This document shows, piece by piece, positions 35,330 to 44,239 of a stretch of 50,212 nt of DNA. Every line of letters begins with the position of its first letter. Positions within the stretch are counted from its first letter, which is position 1. The notes under the pieces are model-generated. The model did not search any database, was not told where the DNA came from, and worked only from the letters and a program-made list of their open reading frames with translations. This DNA comes from Gammaproteobacteria bacterium (lineage in GTDB: Bacteria > Pseudomonadota > Gammaproteobacteria > Burkholderiales > Burkholderiaceae_C): contig JANYHL010000060.1 of NCBI GenBank assembly GCA_025359085.1, positions 1 to 50,212 on the forward strand, given 5' to 3'. The position numbers and the translations under genes are program-made.

Positions 35330-36460
35330 TCAGGCGCCCAGCAACTCGCCGGTTCTGAAGGCAGTGGCGCCGGCAATTTTGCCCAGTTCGCCACCGGCAG
35401 TGATGTAACGATCCCGGATGCGGGCATAAAAAACGCCGTCCACGCCGGCCAGCACGCGCTGCGTCTGGTTGGCAATCGGGTCAATCACCTCCGCCACCAG
35501 ATCACCCGCGTGCAGGGTCTGACCCAGCTCGACCGCAAACACCACCAGGCCAGGGGCCGCTGCCTTCAGCGTTTCCGAGCCGGCCAGCGGTGTCGGTTGG
35601 CATTTGAAGGCAGGCACCGCAGGGGGCTGCTCACACGCCAGCAGTTGGATATGTTCAAGCCAGTCAACAATGGCTTGCGCATCCTGTTGTGCCCAGGCAT
35701 GGCAGACGTCGAGCTCGCCGCGCAATTCGATGGTGCTGCTGCAGCAGGCCTGCGGCAGCGGGGGGTTGCGGCCCAGGCCAGCAAAAATTTCAACCAGCCG
35801 CCACCACGCGCCTGACAGGCACTCGTCAAAAGGACCGCTGCCTGAATTTTTGGCCAGCAAAATGGTCTCGCTGCCCAGAAAGCGGGCCAGCGGTTCCAGC
35901 TGTTGCCAACAAGCTTCTTCGGTGTAGAAATGCAATATGCCTTCACAGTCGCAATGCAGGTCCAGTACAAAATCAGCGTCATGCGCCAGCGTCAGCAGGG
36001 TGCGGCGCAGGCTTTGCAGTTCGGTGCCGGGCCGCCAGTCGTGCAGGTACTGGCCCATCGCCTGGCGCACCAGGGTAACGTTGGCTTGCGGGTCGTCGCC
36101 CAGCGCATCACGCATCAGCGGCGCGACGGCGCGCGCCAGGTCGGGATAATGGCGGTTGAAGTTTTCGGAGGTGTCCAGGTCAAAACGGCCCATCGGTTTG
36201 TGATCCACCCGCTGCGCCAGCCCGAGCGGATTGGCCACCGGCACCAAAATTATTTGACCTTGGATCAGGCCCGCGGCCTCCGCCGTGTCGAGCAAGGCGC
36301 GCAAGTGGTGTGCCACCAACATGCCCGGCAGCTCTTCGGCATGCAGGCTGGCCTGGATGTAAACCTTGCGGCCGCTGCCGGGTTGACCCCAATGAAAGCT
36401 GGTCAGCGTCTTGACGCTGCCCAGACTGTTCGACAGCAAAGAATGATCAAAGCGAAGCAT
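35330..36460 (-). CDS. Succinylglutamate desuccinylase/aspartoacylase-type zinc deacylase (M14-like)
   Basis: A 376-residue cytosolic metal-dependent amidohydrolase of the AstE/AspA superfamily. Zinc ligands are visible as His40 and Glu43 (SLHAEELPG) and His169 (VLDLHCD). The likely catalytic glutamate is Glu245 (TIELRGE), and an NFNRHYPD substrate motif is at 100-107. The C-terminal domain ([20 protein letters not shown]) is a lipoyl-like barrel common in this subgroup. It lies between hisM and hisP, so it probably trims an N-acylated amino acid or peptide-like substrate taken up by the transporter. The exact substrate is unknown. Confidence 0.85.
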   Translation of the reverse strand: MLRFDHSLLSNSLGSVKTLTSFHWGQPGSGRKVYIQASLHAEELPGMLVAHHLRALLDTAEAAGLIQGQIILVPVANPLGLAQRVDHKPMGRFDLDTSENFNRHYPDLARAVAPLMRDALGDDPQANVTLVRQAMGQYLHDWRPGTELQSLRRTLLTLAHDADFVLDLHCDCEGILHFYTEEACWQQLEPLARFLGSETILLAKNSGSGPFDECLSGAWWRLVEIFAGLGRNPPLPQACCSSTIELRGELDVCHAWAQQDAQAIVDWLEHIQLLACEQPPAVPAFKCQPTPLAGSETLKAAAPGLVVFAVELGQTLHAGDLVAEVIDPIANQTQRVLAGVDGVFYARIRDRYITAGGELGKIAGATAFRTGELLGA

Positions 36461-36481
36461 GGTGGGGGAACTGTCCTTGGA

Positions 36482-37195
36482 CTAAAGTTTGCGCGGGGCT
36501 AAATACGCCAGCAGGCGCCCCTCGCTGAACCTGAAGAAACCAATCAGGCAAAAAGAAGCCGTGAGGTAGATCGCGGCAGCCGCCAGATAGGCTTCAAACG
36601 GGAGGTAGTAGTCCGAGTAGATACGGCTCGCCGCCGCCGTGACGTCCAGCATCGAGGGCACGGCGCTGGCCAGGCTGGTCGCTTGCAGCATCATCACCAC
36701 CTCGTTGCTGTAAGCCGGCAGCGTGCGCCGCATGGCACTGGGCAGCACAATGTGCAGCATCACCTGGAAGCGGCTCATGCCATAAGCTTGCGCCGCTTCA
36801 ATCTCGCCGACGCTGGTTTCACGAATGGCGCCGGCCAGCATTTCGGCGGTGTAACCGGCGGTGTTCAGGCTGAAGGCCAGCAGCGCGCAAAAAAAAGGTT
36901 CCTTGAAATGTGTCCATGGCCACACCGTGTCCCAACGCGCCTGAATCCACTCCAGTTGGCCCAGACCGTAATAGATCAAGTAGACCTGAATCAAGAGCGG
37001 CGTACCCCGCATCACATAGGTGTAGGCGCCCACCGCCCAGCGCAGCGGCGCCCACGGGCCGGTCAGGGCCAGTGCACATAGCAGTGCCAGCACGGCACCG
37101 ACCGCCAGGGATGAAAACAACAAGCCCAAAGTGGTCAGGATACCGGTGCCATAGAGCGCCAGGTTTTGCGGCTCAAAGATGACGGCGAAATTCAT
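36482..37195 (-). CDS. hisM: Polar amino acid ABC importer, permease (HisM-like)
   Basis: A 237-residue inner-membrane permease with about five helices that pairs with HisQ. The N-terminal GTGILTTLGLLFSSLAVGAV and MRGTPLLIQVYLIYYGL stretches and the cytoplasmic EAA loop (EIEAAQAYGMSRFQVMLHIV, then LPSAMRRTLPAYSNE) identify the HAAT permease family. It shares one base with the hisQ stop, indicating translational coupling. Confidence 0.92.
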   Translation of the reverse strand: MNFAVIFEPQNLALYGTGILTTLGLLFSSLAVGAVLALLCALALTGPWAPLRWAVGAYTYVMRGTPLLIQVYLIYYGLGQLEWIQARWDTVWPWTHFKEPFFCALLAFSLNTAGYTAEMLAGAIRETSVGEIEAAQAYGMSRFQVMLHIVLPSAMRRTLPAYSNEVVMMLQATSLASAVPSMLDVTAAASRIYSDYYLPFEAYLAAAAIYLTASFCLIGFFRFSEGRLLAYLAPRKL

Positions 37196-37881
37196 TACAA
37201 CTGAACCCGTTTGGTACCCAGACTGTAGCGGGCGTTGAGTCGGCGCAGCACAAAGAGCGACACCGTGGTGTAAATCAAAAACAGCGCGGCGGTAAATAAA
37301 AAGTAGGTAAACGGCGAACGCGTGGCGGCGCTGGCCTGTTTGGCCAGATAGGTCATCTCCTGCAAACCAATCAAACTCACCAAGGCGGTGGCCTTGATCA
37401 GCACCAGCCAGTTATTGGTAAAACCGGGCAGGGCGTAGCGCACCATTTGCGGGGCGGTGATGCGCAAAAAAGTTTGCGTGCGGCCCATGCCAAAGGCCCA
37501 GGCGGCTTCCGCCTGGCCTGTGGGGATCGCCAGAATGGCACCCCGAAAAGTCTCGGTCATGTAGGCGCCGTAGATAAAGCCGATGGTCAAGACCCCCGCC
37601 AAAAACGGGTTGATGTCGACGCTGGCTTCGCTGCCCATCGCTTCGAGTAAATGATTGAGGCCGATGGTGCCGCCATAAAACACCAGCAGCATCAGCACCA
37701 ACTCCGGGATGCCCCGGATGATGGTGGTGTAAAGGGTGGCCAGGGCCACCAGAATGGGACGGCCCGAGAGCTTGGCGCCCGCACCGGCCAGGCCCAAAAT
37801 AACCGACACCACCAAGGCTGCCAGCGACACCCCCACCGTCAGTACAGCACCCTGCAAAATAGAGGTGTAGTAAGAACTCAT
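37195..37881 (-). CDS. hisQ: Polar amino acid ABC importer, permease (HisQ-like)
   Basis: A 228-residue inner-membrane permease partner of HisM. The motifs TIIRGIPELVLMLLVFYGG and the EAA loop GQAEAAWAFGMGRTQTFLRI, then TAPQMVRYALPGFTNN, are clear. ATG 37881 lies 24 bp after the binding-protein stop; its own stop overlaps the hisM start codon. Confidence 0.92.
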   Translation of the reverse strand: MSSYYTSILQGAVLTVGVSLAALVVSVILGLAGAGAKLSGRPILVALATLYTTIIRGIPELVLMLLVFYGGTIGLNHLLEAMGSEASVDINPFLAGVLTIGFIYGAYMTETFRGAILAIPTGQAEAAWAFGMGRTQTFLRITAPQMVRYALPGFTNNWLVLIKATALVSLIGLQEMTYLAKQASAATRSPFTYFLFTAALFLIYTTVSLFVLRRLNARYSLGTKRVQL

Positions 37882-37905
37882 GGGTGGGGTTGGTCGCTGC
37901 TGGCT

Positions 37906-38673
37906 TTACTTGCCGTAAACGTCAAACTTGAAGTATTTGTCGTTGATTTTCTTGTAAGTGCCATTGTCACGGATCGTCTTGATGGCGGCGTTCAACTCGT
38001 TTTTCAGCGCTGTTTCACCCTTGCGCAGGCCGATGCCAGCGCCAATGCCGAAGTATTTTTCAATATAAAGCTCTGGGCCGACCAGGTTGTAATCCTTGCC
38101 CTCGGGTTTGCTCAGGAAACCCCCGGTGACTTCCACAAAATCAGCCACGGTGCCGTCCAGACGACCGGACTTGATGTCCAGGTAAACCTGATCTTGTGCT
38201 TCGTAGGGGACCACTTCGACGCCTGCGGTCTTGAGCTCACCCATGGCGTATTTTTCTTGCGTACTGCCCTTGAGTACACCGATTTTCTTGCCTTTGAGTG
38301 AGGCGGGGCCGGTGAATTTGACGTCTTTCTTGACCACCACGCGGCTCGGCGTGTTGTAGTACTTGTTGGTGAAATCAATCACTTTCAGGCGGTCGGCGGT
38401 GATTGACATCGAACTGATGATGGCATCGTATTTTTTGGCCTGCAGACCCGGGATCATGCTGTCCCAGACTTGTTCCACGAACACGCATTTGCGCTTGACC
38501 TGTTCACACAGGGCATTGGCAATATCGACGTCGAAACCGGTCGGCTTGCCGTCAGCCGTCTTGAAGGTGAAGGGCTCGTAAGTCGGGTCGATGGCAACCT
38601 TGAGGTCTTTGCCTTGCGCAAACGAGACCACACAGAGCGATCCCATGGCGATGGCGAGCAGGAGTTTTTTCAT
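37906..38673 (-). CDS. argT: Periplasmic basic amino acid-binding protein (ArgT/HisJ-like)
   Basis: A 255-residue substrate-binding protein of the lysine/arginine/ornithine (LAO) family, delivering substrate to HisQM-P. A Sec signal peptide (MKKLLLAIAMGSLCVVSFAQ) precedes the mature start near GKDLKVAID. Family motifs YEPFTFKTADGKPTGFDVDI, the Asp-pair loop DAIISSMSITADR and the C-terminal GIGLRKGETALKNELNAAI are intact. The start is ATG 38673 with AGGA upstream; a TTG one codon earlier is not needed. First gene of the minus-strand operon. Confidence 0.93.
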   Translation of the reverse strand: MKKLLLAIAMGSLCVVSFAQGKDLKVAIDPTYEPFTFKTADGKPTGFDVDIANALCEQVKRKCVFVEQVWDSMIPGLQAKKYDAIISSMSITADRLKVIDFTNKYYNTPSRVVVKKDVKFTGPASLKGKKIGVLKGSTQEKYAMGELKTAGVEVVPYEAQDQVYLDIKSGRLDGTVADFVEVTGGFLSKPEGKDYNLVGPELYIEKYFGIGAGIGLRKGETALKNELNAAIKTIRDNGTYKKINDKYFKFDVYGK

Positions 38674-38717
38674 CAATAAATCCTAAAAAAGCTGCGGACT
38701 GACCACAGCGGGGTAGA

Positions 38718-38736
38718 AATGAAGAGAGATTTCATT
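38718..38736 (-). promoter_or_regulatory. ArgR-box-like palindrome upstream of the amino acid import operon
   Basis: AATGAA-GAGAGAT-TTCATT is a perfect 6-bp inverted repeat with a 7-bp spacer, 45 bp before the argT ATG. The enterobacterial ARG box is AATGAA-6 bp-TTCATT, so the arms match but the spacer is one base longer. It may be an ArgR-type operator; uncertain. The rest of the 316-bp gap (38674-38989) holds no convincing gene. It must contain the divergent promoters, but I cannot place them firmly. Confidence 0.35.
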
Positions 38737-38989
38737 CTAAGGTCAGTTGACTGGCGGGGAGGGCATGGTATTCCATAGGTTGGCGTTGCTTAATTCCACC
38801 CTGACCAACCCACGTATGGCTGATCGGTTTGACGACCCGCTTGCGATGCGGGTAGATGGCGTCAGGCCACAGCGCATAATCGTGATTAAATTTGTATCGT
38901 TTTGTAAACACCCTCAAAAAAGTGGCACAAAACAAAAGGATTTGCCAGGTTTCCTCAGTCATCGGTTGCTGGCAATTCACCGGGGGCAC

Positions 38990-41014
38990 GTGATTCAATT
39001 GAATCTTTTTATTCTCATAATCCGCTTCATCCGCATCGCTCTGGGCGGGCTTGGCCTGATCAGTCTCGGGCTCGCGTGGGCTCCGGCCTGGAGTGCCGAG
39101 CCGGTGCGGATCGGCGTGCTGGCGGTGCGCCCCCAAGCCCAAACCTTGGCGCAATGGCAAGCACGGGCCGTCGCACTCGCTCGGTTGCAATTTGTCCAGG
39201 TGATCAGCACCGGCATGCCGCCAGACAAAGTGGTGCACGCCGTATTGACGGGCCGTGCGGTGATCGGCTTTGTGCGCACCGGTGTGCTCGAAGCAATGGA
39301 ACGTGCAGGCCTGCTGGACTTGAAGGAAATCAAGGTGCTCCATCGTCAGAGCCTGCCTGATTTTCCTGCGCAAAGTTCTACGCTGCTTTACCCCGAGTGG
39401 CCCTTTTCTTGCCTCGCCCATACCGATGGAAAGCTGGCCCGTGGGGTGACTGCGGCGCTATTCTTGCTCAATGAAAACACCGCCACCACGCGCGCTATGG
39501 GCATTCGCGGGTTTGCCGCGCCGGGCGACTCCACGCCGGTGGCGGATTTGCTGGGCGCCTTGCGTTTGCCGCCGTTCGAGGCGGCGCCCGTCTTTACCCT
39601 GAACGATGTCTTGGCTCGCTATGGGTTGCATATGCTTGGCGCCTTGCTCGTGATGGGTCTGATCTTGTCGCTGGGAGGGCGTTTGTTGATGACGCGGCGC
39701 AGGTTGACAGAACAGTATCGTTTGGTGCTGCTGCAAAAAAAACGGCTCAGAGAAAGTGAATTCCGCTGGAAATTCGCCATTGAAGGCTCGGGTGACGGCC
39801 TGTGGGACTGGAACGTGACCGACGGGACCGTTTTTTTCAGCCCGCAATACAAGCAGATGCTGGGCTTGAGGGACTTCGAGATGGACAATGAGGTGCAGGA
39901 ATGGGAGGCGCGCATTCACCCCGACGACAAGGCGGCCAGCATGACTGCGCTGCAAGCCTACCTGCACGGCCAGATACCGGTGTATGCCACCCAATACCGC
40001 ATGCGCTGCAAAGACGGCAGCTACAAGTGGATTCTCGACCGGGGCCGGGTGGTCAGCCGCAGCGACGCGGGCAAACCCTTGCGCGTGATCGGCACCCACA
40101 CCGACATCAGCGCGCACAAGCAAGTCGAAGAAAAACTTCAACTCGCCGCCAGCGTCTTCACCCATGCGCTCGAAGGCATCATGATCACCGATGCGCAGGG
40201 CGTGATCATCGACGTTAATGAGGCCTTCAGTCGCATCACCGGCTATGAGCGCGATGAAGTGCTGGGCCGCAACCCGCATCTCTTGAGCTCCGGGCGGCAG
40301 GGCCCAGAGTTCTACGCCGCGATGTGGCGCGATCTGCAGGAAAACGGGTGTTGGCATGGGGAAGTCTGGAACCGGCGCAAAAATGGCGAGGTCTACGCGC
40401 AGTTGCAAAACATCAGCGCGGTGCGGGATGCCCAGGGCCAAACCCGTCAGTACGTGTCTCTGCTCTCTGACATCACCACGCTCAAGCAGCATCAGCAGCA
40501 ACTCCAGCACCTGGCCCATTTTGATGCCCTGACCGACCTGCCCAACCGCCTGTTGCTGGCCGACCGCCTGCGTCAGGGCATGGCGCAAGCGCAACGGCGC
40601 GGCCAAGTGCTGGCGCTGGCCTTTCTTGATCTGGACGGTTTCAAGCTCATCAATGACAGCCATGGGCATGAAGCGGGGGACCACTTGCTGCTGACGCTGG
40701 CGACCCGCATGAAACAGTCCTTGCGCGAAGGCGACACCCTGGCCCGCCTGGGCGGCGACGAGTTTGTCGCGGTAATGCTCGATCTGGCCGATGTGGCCGC
40801 CTGCGAGCCGATGCTGCGCCGCTTGTTGGCCGCCGCCGCCCAGTCGGTGCAAATTGGCGAACACCTGCTGCAGGTGTCGGCCAGTCTGGGCGTGACCTTC
40901 TATCCGCAGGGGCAAGAGCTGGACGCCGATCAGTTGCTGCGCCAGGCCGACCAGGCCATGTACCGGGCCAAACTGGCGGGTAAAAATCGTTACCAGTTCT
41001 TTGGGGTTGAATAA
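38990..41014 (+). CDS. Membrane-bound diguanylate cyclase (sensor-PAS-PAS-GGDEF)
   Basis: A 674-residue signalling protein making cyclic-di-GMP from two GTP. An N-terminal signal/anchor helix ends in AWAPAWSAEPVR, followed by a periplasmic PhnD/phosphonate-binding-like domain (about 36-212), a second helix (about 213-233), two PAS domains (about 255-375 and 383-500) and a GGDEF domain. The catalytic GGDEF is at 588-592, with an RxxD inhibitory site at 579-582 five residues before it. No EAL domain. The start GTG 38990 puts the signal peptide at the N-terminus; the frame is open back to 38747, but that part looks non-coding. The sensor domain is shorter than its relatives. Confidence 0.85.
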   Translation: MIQLNLFILIIRFIRIALGGLGLISLGLAWAPAWSAEPVRIGVLAVRPQAQTLAQWQARAVALARLQFVQVISTGMPPDKVVHAVLTGRAVIGFVRTGVLEAMERAGLLDLKEIKVLHRQSLPDFPAQSSTLLYPEWPFSCLAHTDGKLARGVTAALFLLNENTATTRAMGIRGFAAPGDSTPVADLLGALRLPPFEAAPVFTLNDVLARYGLHMLGALLVMGLILSLGGRLLMTRRRLTEQYRLVLLQKKRLRESEFRWKFAIEGSGDGLWDWNVTDGTVFFSPQYKQMLGLRDFEMDNEVQEWEARIHPDDKAASMTALQAYLHGQIPVYATQYRMRCKDGSYKWILDRGRVVSRSDAGKPLRVIGTHTDISAHKQVEEKLQLAASVFTHALEGIMITDAQGVIIDVNEAFSRITGYERDEVLGRNPHLLSSGRQGPEFYAAMWRDLQENGCWHGEVWNRRKNGEVYAQLQNISAVRDAQGQTRQYVSLLSDITTLKQHQQQLQHLAHFDALTDLPNRLLLADRLRQGMAQAQRRGQVLALAFLDLDGFKLINDSHGHEAGDHLLLTLATRMKQSLREGDTLARLGGDEFVAVMLDLADVAACEPMLRRLLAAAAQSVQIGEHLLQVSASLGVTFYPQGQELDADQLLRQADQAMYRAKLAGKNRYQFFGVE

Positions 41015-41045
41015 TTGGGGGCGTGCCTGCGGGCAGCCACTCGCC

Positions 41046-43643
41046 TCACCAATCCTCTTTCACCGCCAGCACCGCGTCCCGGCCCGCCGCCGCACGGCCG
41101 GCCAGCCAGGCGGTGACGGTGCCCGCCAGCACCACGGCCAGGCACAGCAGCAGCAGGCGGCCCCAGGGCAGCATCAGCTCCATGGTCCAGTGAAAGCTTT
41201 GCGGGTTCACCACATGCACCAGCACCACCGACACCGCCAGCCCCAGGCCGAGCCCGGCGATGGCGCCCACGCTGGTCCAGGCGCTGCCTTCCAACGCGAC
41301 CAACTGCAGAATCTGGCGGCGCGTCAGCCCCAGATGCGCCAGCAGGCCAAATTCCTTGCGCCGCGACAGCACCTGGGCGCTGAAGCTGGCCGCCACCCCG
41401 AACAAGCCAATCGCAATCGCCACCGCTTGCAGCCAGTAGGTCACCGCAAAACTGCGGTCAAAGATGCGCAGCGAGGTGCTTCGTATCTGGCTGGCGGTGC
41501 CAAATTCGAGCAACTCGCTGGCGTTGCCCGTGCGCCCGGCCAGAGCCCCCTGCGCGGCCGCCACCGCAACGCCCTGATCGGCCAGCGCCCGCACCGCTTG
41601 CTGCACCGCCCCGGCGTCTGCCGGCTTGTTCAGCCAGAGCGCCAGGTCGTTGGCGCGCCGGTCGCCGGTGAGGCGCTCGAACACGCGCTGGTCAATCGCG
41701 ATGGCGCCACTTTGGCGGGCGTAGTCACGCCACACGCCTGCTACAAAAAATATAGCTGTATGTTTACTGTCCACGGTGGCTAGCGCCCTGAATGATGCTG
41801 AAAGCGGGGCAAACACCGTGCCCCGGCGAGCGCCATGCAGATCCACCATCGCCTCGCTCACATAGATGCCGATCTGCCCAAGCGGCACCGGCAGGGCATC
41901 GCCCACCAGCGGCAGGCTGCGCGCCGGGTCAGCCAGGTCGCGCGCGATCAACGCCACCGGCGGCTGCGCCGGGTCCAGCTTGAGCGACACCAGCCGTTGC
42001 GTCTGCACCTTTTGCACCCCAGGCAACTGGCGGGTGGCACGCACGAATTCGGGCGTGAAGTAGACCGTGTCGCTGGCGCTCAAGGTTCGGGAACTGCGCA
42101 CATAAAGGTCAGCGGGCAGTACGCGGTCCAGCCACACCGTCACCGATTCCCGAAAGCTCGCCACCATCACCGTCAGCGCCACCGCCAGGCTGAGCGAGGC
42201 CACCACGCCACTGACCGCCACCGCCGCCGACTCGCGCTGGCGCCGCGCGCGCTCCACCGCCAGCAGCGCCAAGGTGTGGCGCGCCACCCTTGGGGCCAGC
42301 CGGTCCAGCAGCACGCCAATCAGCCAGGGCAGCGCCGTGATGCCGCCCACCAGCAGCAAGCCGACCGACATGTAAGCTGCCAGCGGTATGCCAAAAACAG
42401 CCGGAGCCCTTGTCAACAGGGCACCAGCAGCTATTAAAACAATACTAATCCAATGGCTGTGGCGGGCTCCCTGGGTGCTGTCGAGCCCTTTGAGCGTTTG
42501 CGCCGGCGGCAGGCCCTGCGCCCGCCGCGCCGGCCACCAGCCGCCGACCAAGGCGGCCAGCAGCCCCAAGGCGCCGTAACCCAGCGCGGCCCCGCCGCTC
42601 CACTGCAACGGGGGTGAGGCCCCGGCAAAAAAGCCGCCGCCCAGGTCGCCGCCCAGCAGGCGCAGTGCCAGCGCGGCCAAGGCCGTGCCCAGTGCAATAC
42701 CGGCCGCGCTGCCGACCACGCCCAGCGCCAGCGACTCCCACAGCACCAGCGCCAGCCGCTTGCGCGCGCTCAGACCCAGCACCGCCAGCAAGGCAAACTG
42801 CTGTGCCCGCTTGGCCACGCTCAAGGACAGCACCGAGAACACCAAAAACGCCCCGGTAAACAGCGCAATCAAAGCCAGCACGCTGAGGTTGACACGGTAG
42901 GCGCGCGACAGGTCCTGCGCTTGCGACTGCGCGTCGCCGGGCGGCGTCAAGCTCAGGCCCGGTGGCCAGTCCGGCGCGCTTTGCAGCTCGCGCAGGAAGG
43001 CGCCCGCATCCACCCCCGCCTGCAGCCGCAGGTCGATGCGGGTGAGCTGCCCTTGCTTGCCAAACAAGGCTTGCGCCGCGCCAATGTCCATCACCGCCAA
43101 GGCGGCCCCGCCTGCGCGCACGCTGCCCGCCACCGTGACCGCGTGCATCTGCAGGCCGCTTTGCAGCTGCAGCAGCGCGCCCTGCGCATTTTTTTGCGCG
43201 GCGGCGTTCAAAAACACCGTGTCGGGCGCAAACAGCGCCAGCCGGTCGGCATTTTTTAACGGCAGCGGCGTCAGGTCAGGCGCCACTAACGGCACCACCA
43301 GCGCGTCGATGCCCAGCACGCGCAAGGCGGCGCGGCGCCCGTCGGGCGTCAGCGCGTAGCTGCCCAGCTCCAGCACCGGGCTGGCCAATTTGACCTGGGG
43401 ATGGCGCGCCACCCGGGCAAACAGCGCCTCGTCAAAGCTGCCCTGCACACTGCGCAGTTCCAGGTCGGGCTGGCCGTTGACCGAACGCACCGCCTGCGAG
43501 AACTCGTCCAGCGCCGAGGCGTTGATCAGCTGCACCGAAAACGCCAGCGCCACCCCCAGCATCACCGCCACCACGGCCGCCGCGTTGCGCCAGGGGTGTT
43601 GGCGCAACTCTTGCCAGGAGAAGGTTTTCAGCAGCTCGAACAT
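41046..43643 (-). CDS. FtsX/MacB-type ABC transporter permease (YbbP/AttFG-like)
   Basis: An 865-residue inner-membrane permease with two FtsX domains: helices near residue 25, about 255-280, 300-330, 350-375 and 400-450, and again at 475-500 and 735-845. Large extracytoplasmic domains lie between. It resembles YbbP and the LolCE/MacB superfamily (lipoprotein or envelope-substrate mechanotransmission) and needs a separate LolD-type ATPase, probably the one at 47825-48478. The start is ATG 43643 (MFELLKTFSW); a TTG at 43658 is an alternative. Two copies of the interspersed repeat lie inside, at about residues 399-417 and 616-634. Confidence 0.87.
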   Translation of the reverse strand: MFELLKTFSWQELRQHPWRNAAAVVAVMLGVALAFSVQLINASALDEFSQAVRSVNGQPDLELRSVQGSFDEALFARVARHPQVKLASPVLELGSYALTPDGRRAALRVLGIDALVVPLVAPDLTPLPLKNADRLALFAPDTVFLNAAAQKNAQGALLQLQSGLQMHAVTVAGSVRAGGAALAVMDIGAAQALFGKQGQLTRIDLRLQAGVDAGAFLRELQSAPDWPPGLSLTPPGDAQSQAQDLSRAYRVNLSVLALIALFTGAFLVFSVLSLSVAKRAQQFALLAVLGLSARKRLALVLWESLALGVVGSAAGIALGTALAALALRLLGGDLGGGFFAGASPPLQWSGGAALGYGALGLLAALVGGWWPARRAQGLPPAQTLKGLDSTQGARHSHWISIVLIAAGALLTRAPAVFGIPLAAYMSVGLLLVGGITALPWLIGVLLDRLAPRVARHTLALLAVERARRQRESAAVAVSGVVASLSLAVALTVMVASFRESVTVWLDRVLPADLYVRSSRTLSASDTVYFTPEFVRATRQLPGVQKVQTQRLVSLKLDPAQPPVALIARDLADPARSLPLVGDALPVPLGQIGIYVSEAMVDLHGARRGTVFAPLSASFRALATVDSKHTAIFFVAGVWRDYARQSGAIAIDQRVFERLTGDRRANDLALWLNKPADAGAVQQAVRALADQGVAVAAAQGALAGRTGNASELLEFGTASQIRSTSLRIFDRSFAVTYWLQAVAIAIGLFGVAASFSAQVLSRRKEFGLLAHLGLTRRQILQLVALEGSAWTSVGAIAGLGLGLAVSVVLVHVVNPQSFHWTMELMLPWGRLLLLCLAVVLAGTVTAWLAGRAAAGRDAVLAVKEDW
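41741..41794 (+). repeat. Interspersed palindromic repeat inside the FtsX-type permease gene, copy A
   Basis: Plus strand CTACAAAAAATATAGCTGTA, then GTCCACGG and GGCTAGCGCCCTGAATGA. The last 18 bases almost match the end of the intergenic copy at 391-443 (AGCTAGCGCCTGAAATGA). Antisense to the gene; in frame it encodes about ALATVDSKHTAIFFVA just before the conserved GVWRDYARQ. Confidence 0.72.
42391..42446 (-). repeat. Interspersed palindromic repeat inside the FtsX-type permease gene, copy B
   Basis: Minus strand GTATTGTTTTAATAGCTGCT, then GGTGCCCTGTTGACAAGGGC and CCGGCTGTTTTTGG. The central CCCTGTTGACAAGGG is itself a palindrome. It is sense to the gene and encodes about ISIVLIAAGALLTRAPAVFG, forming part of a membrane helix. 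Confidence 0.7.
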
Positions 43644-43673
43644 CAATAGATGTGACAAAAAAGGGGTGAACGT

Positions 43674-44171
43674 TCAAGCACCGGCGAGATTGCCAACTGC
43701 AACCTGAGGAGCGCTTTGCGGGCCTCGATCTTGCCCGGCGCCGCCCGCTTGGTGTGGGTGAGGCACCTCGGCGGCCAGCGCCGCCAACACCTGCTCTGGC
43801 ATCCGCCGCGGCCGCAAACTGGCCGCCTGCACGCAGCCCACGCGGATCAGCCCCTGCGCCAGCAGCGTGTCGCCGCGCCAGGCCTGTTGCGCCAGCTGCA
43901 TCGATGCCTGGCGCTGCGTCACCACCTTGACCGTCACCTGGATCAAGTCGTCCAGCTTGGCGGGAGCGAGGTAGCGCAATTGCACATCGGCCACCACAAA
44001 AATGGCGCCGGTTTGCGCCTGCAAGGTGCTTTGTTCCACGCCCAGGGCGCGCAGCCACTCGGTGCGCGCGCGCTCGAAAAATTTGAGGTAATTGGCATAA
44101 AAAACCACGCCGCCCGCGTCGGTGTCTTCCCAATAGACGCGCAGGGTGAAAGGATGGCAGAGTTCAGGCAC
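43674..44171 (-). CDS. ybgC: YbgC-like acyl-CoA thioesterase (hotdog fold)
   Basis: A 165-residue 4-hydroxybenzoyl-CoA-type thioesterase hydrolysing short acyl-CoA. The catalytic motif is YWEDTDAGGVVFYANYLKFF with Asp18. The Tol-Pal-associated member normally has about 135 residues; this one has an extra Pro/Gln/Gly-rich tail (from about residue 125) of uncertain meaning. The start is GTG 44171, the only one giving the N-terminal strand. It lies 30 bp upstream of the FtsX gene on the same strand. It is not next to tolQRA here, although a TonB/ExbBD set lies 0.8 kb away on the other strand. Confidence 0.88.
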   Translation of the reverse strand: MPELCHPFTLRVYWEDTDAGGVVFYANYLKFFERARTEWLRALGVEQSTLQAQTGAIFVVADVQLRYLAPAKLDDLIQVTVKVVTQRQASMQLAQQAWRGDTLLAQGLIRVGCVQAASLRPRRMPEQVLAALAAEVPHPHQAGGAGQDRGPQSAPQVAVGNLAGA

Positions 44172-44239
44172 GGTTTTGAGACTTAGGGGCCCGGCCTTGG
44201 GTTGCCGACAATAACTGCAGCAGAATGTTCACAGGGTGT

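Noticed and set aside
38747-38989. N-terminal extension of the diguanylate cyclase frame.
   Set aside because: The 81 extra residues would precede the signal peptide, are poorly protein-like and overlap the divergent promoter region; GTG 38990 is a better start.
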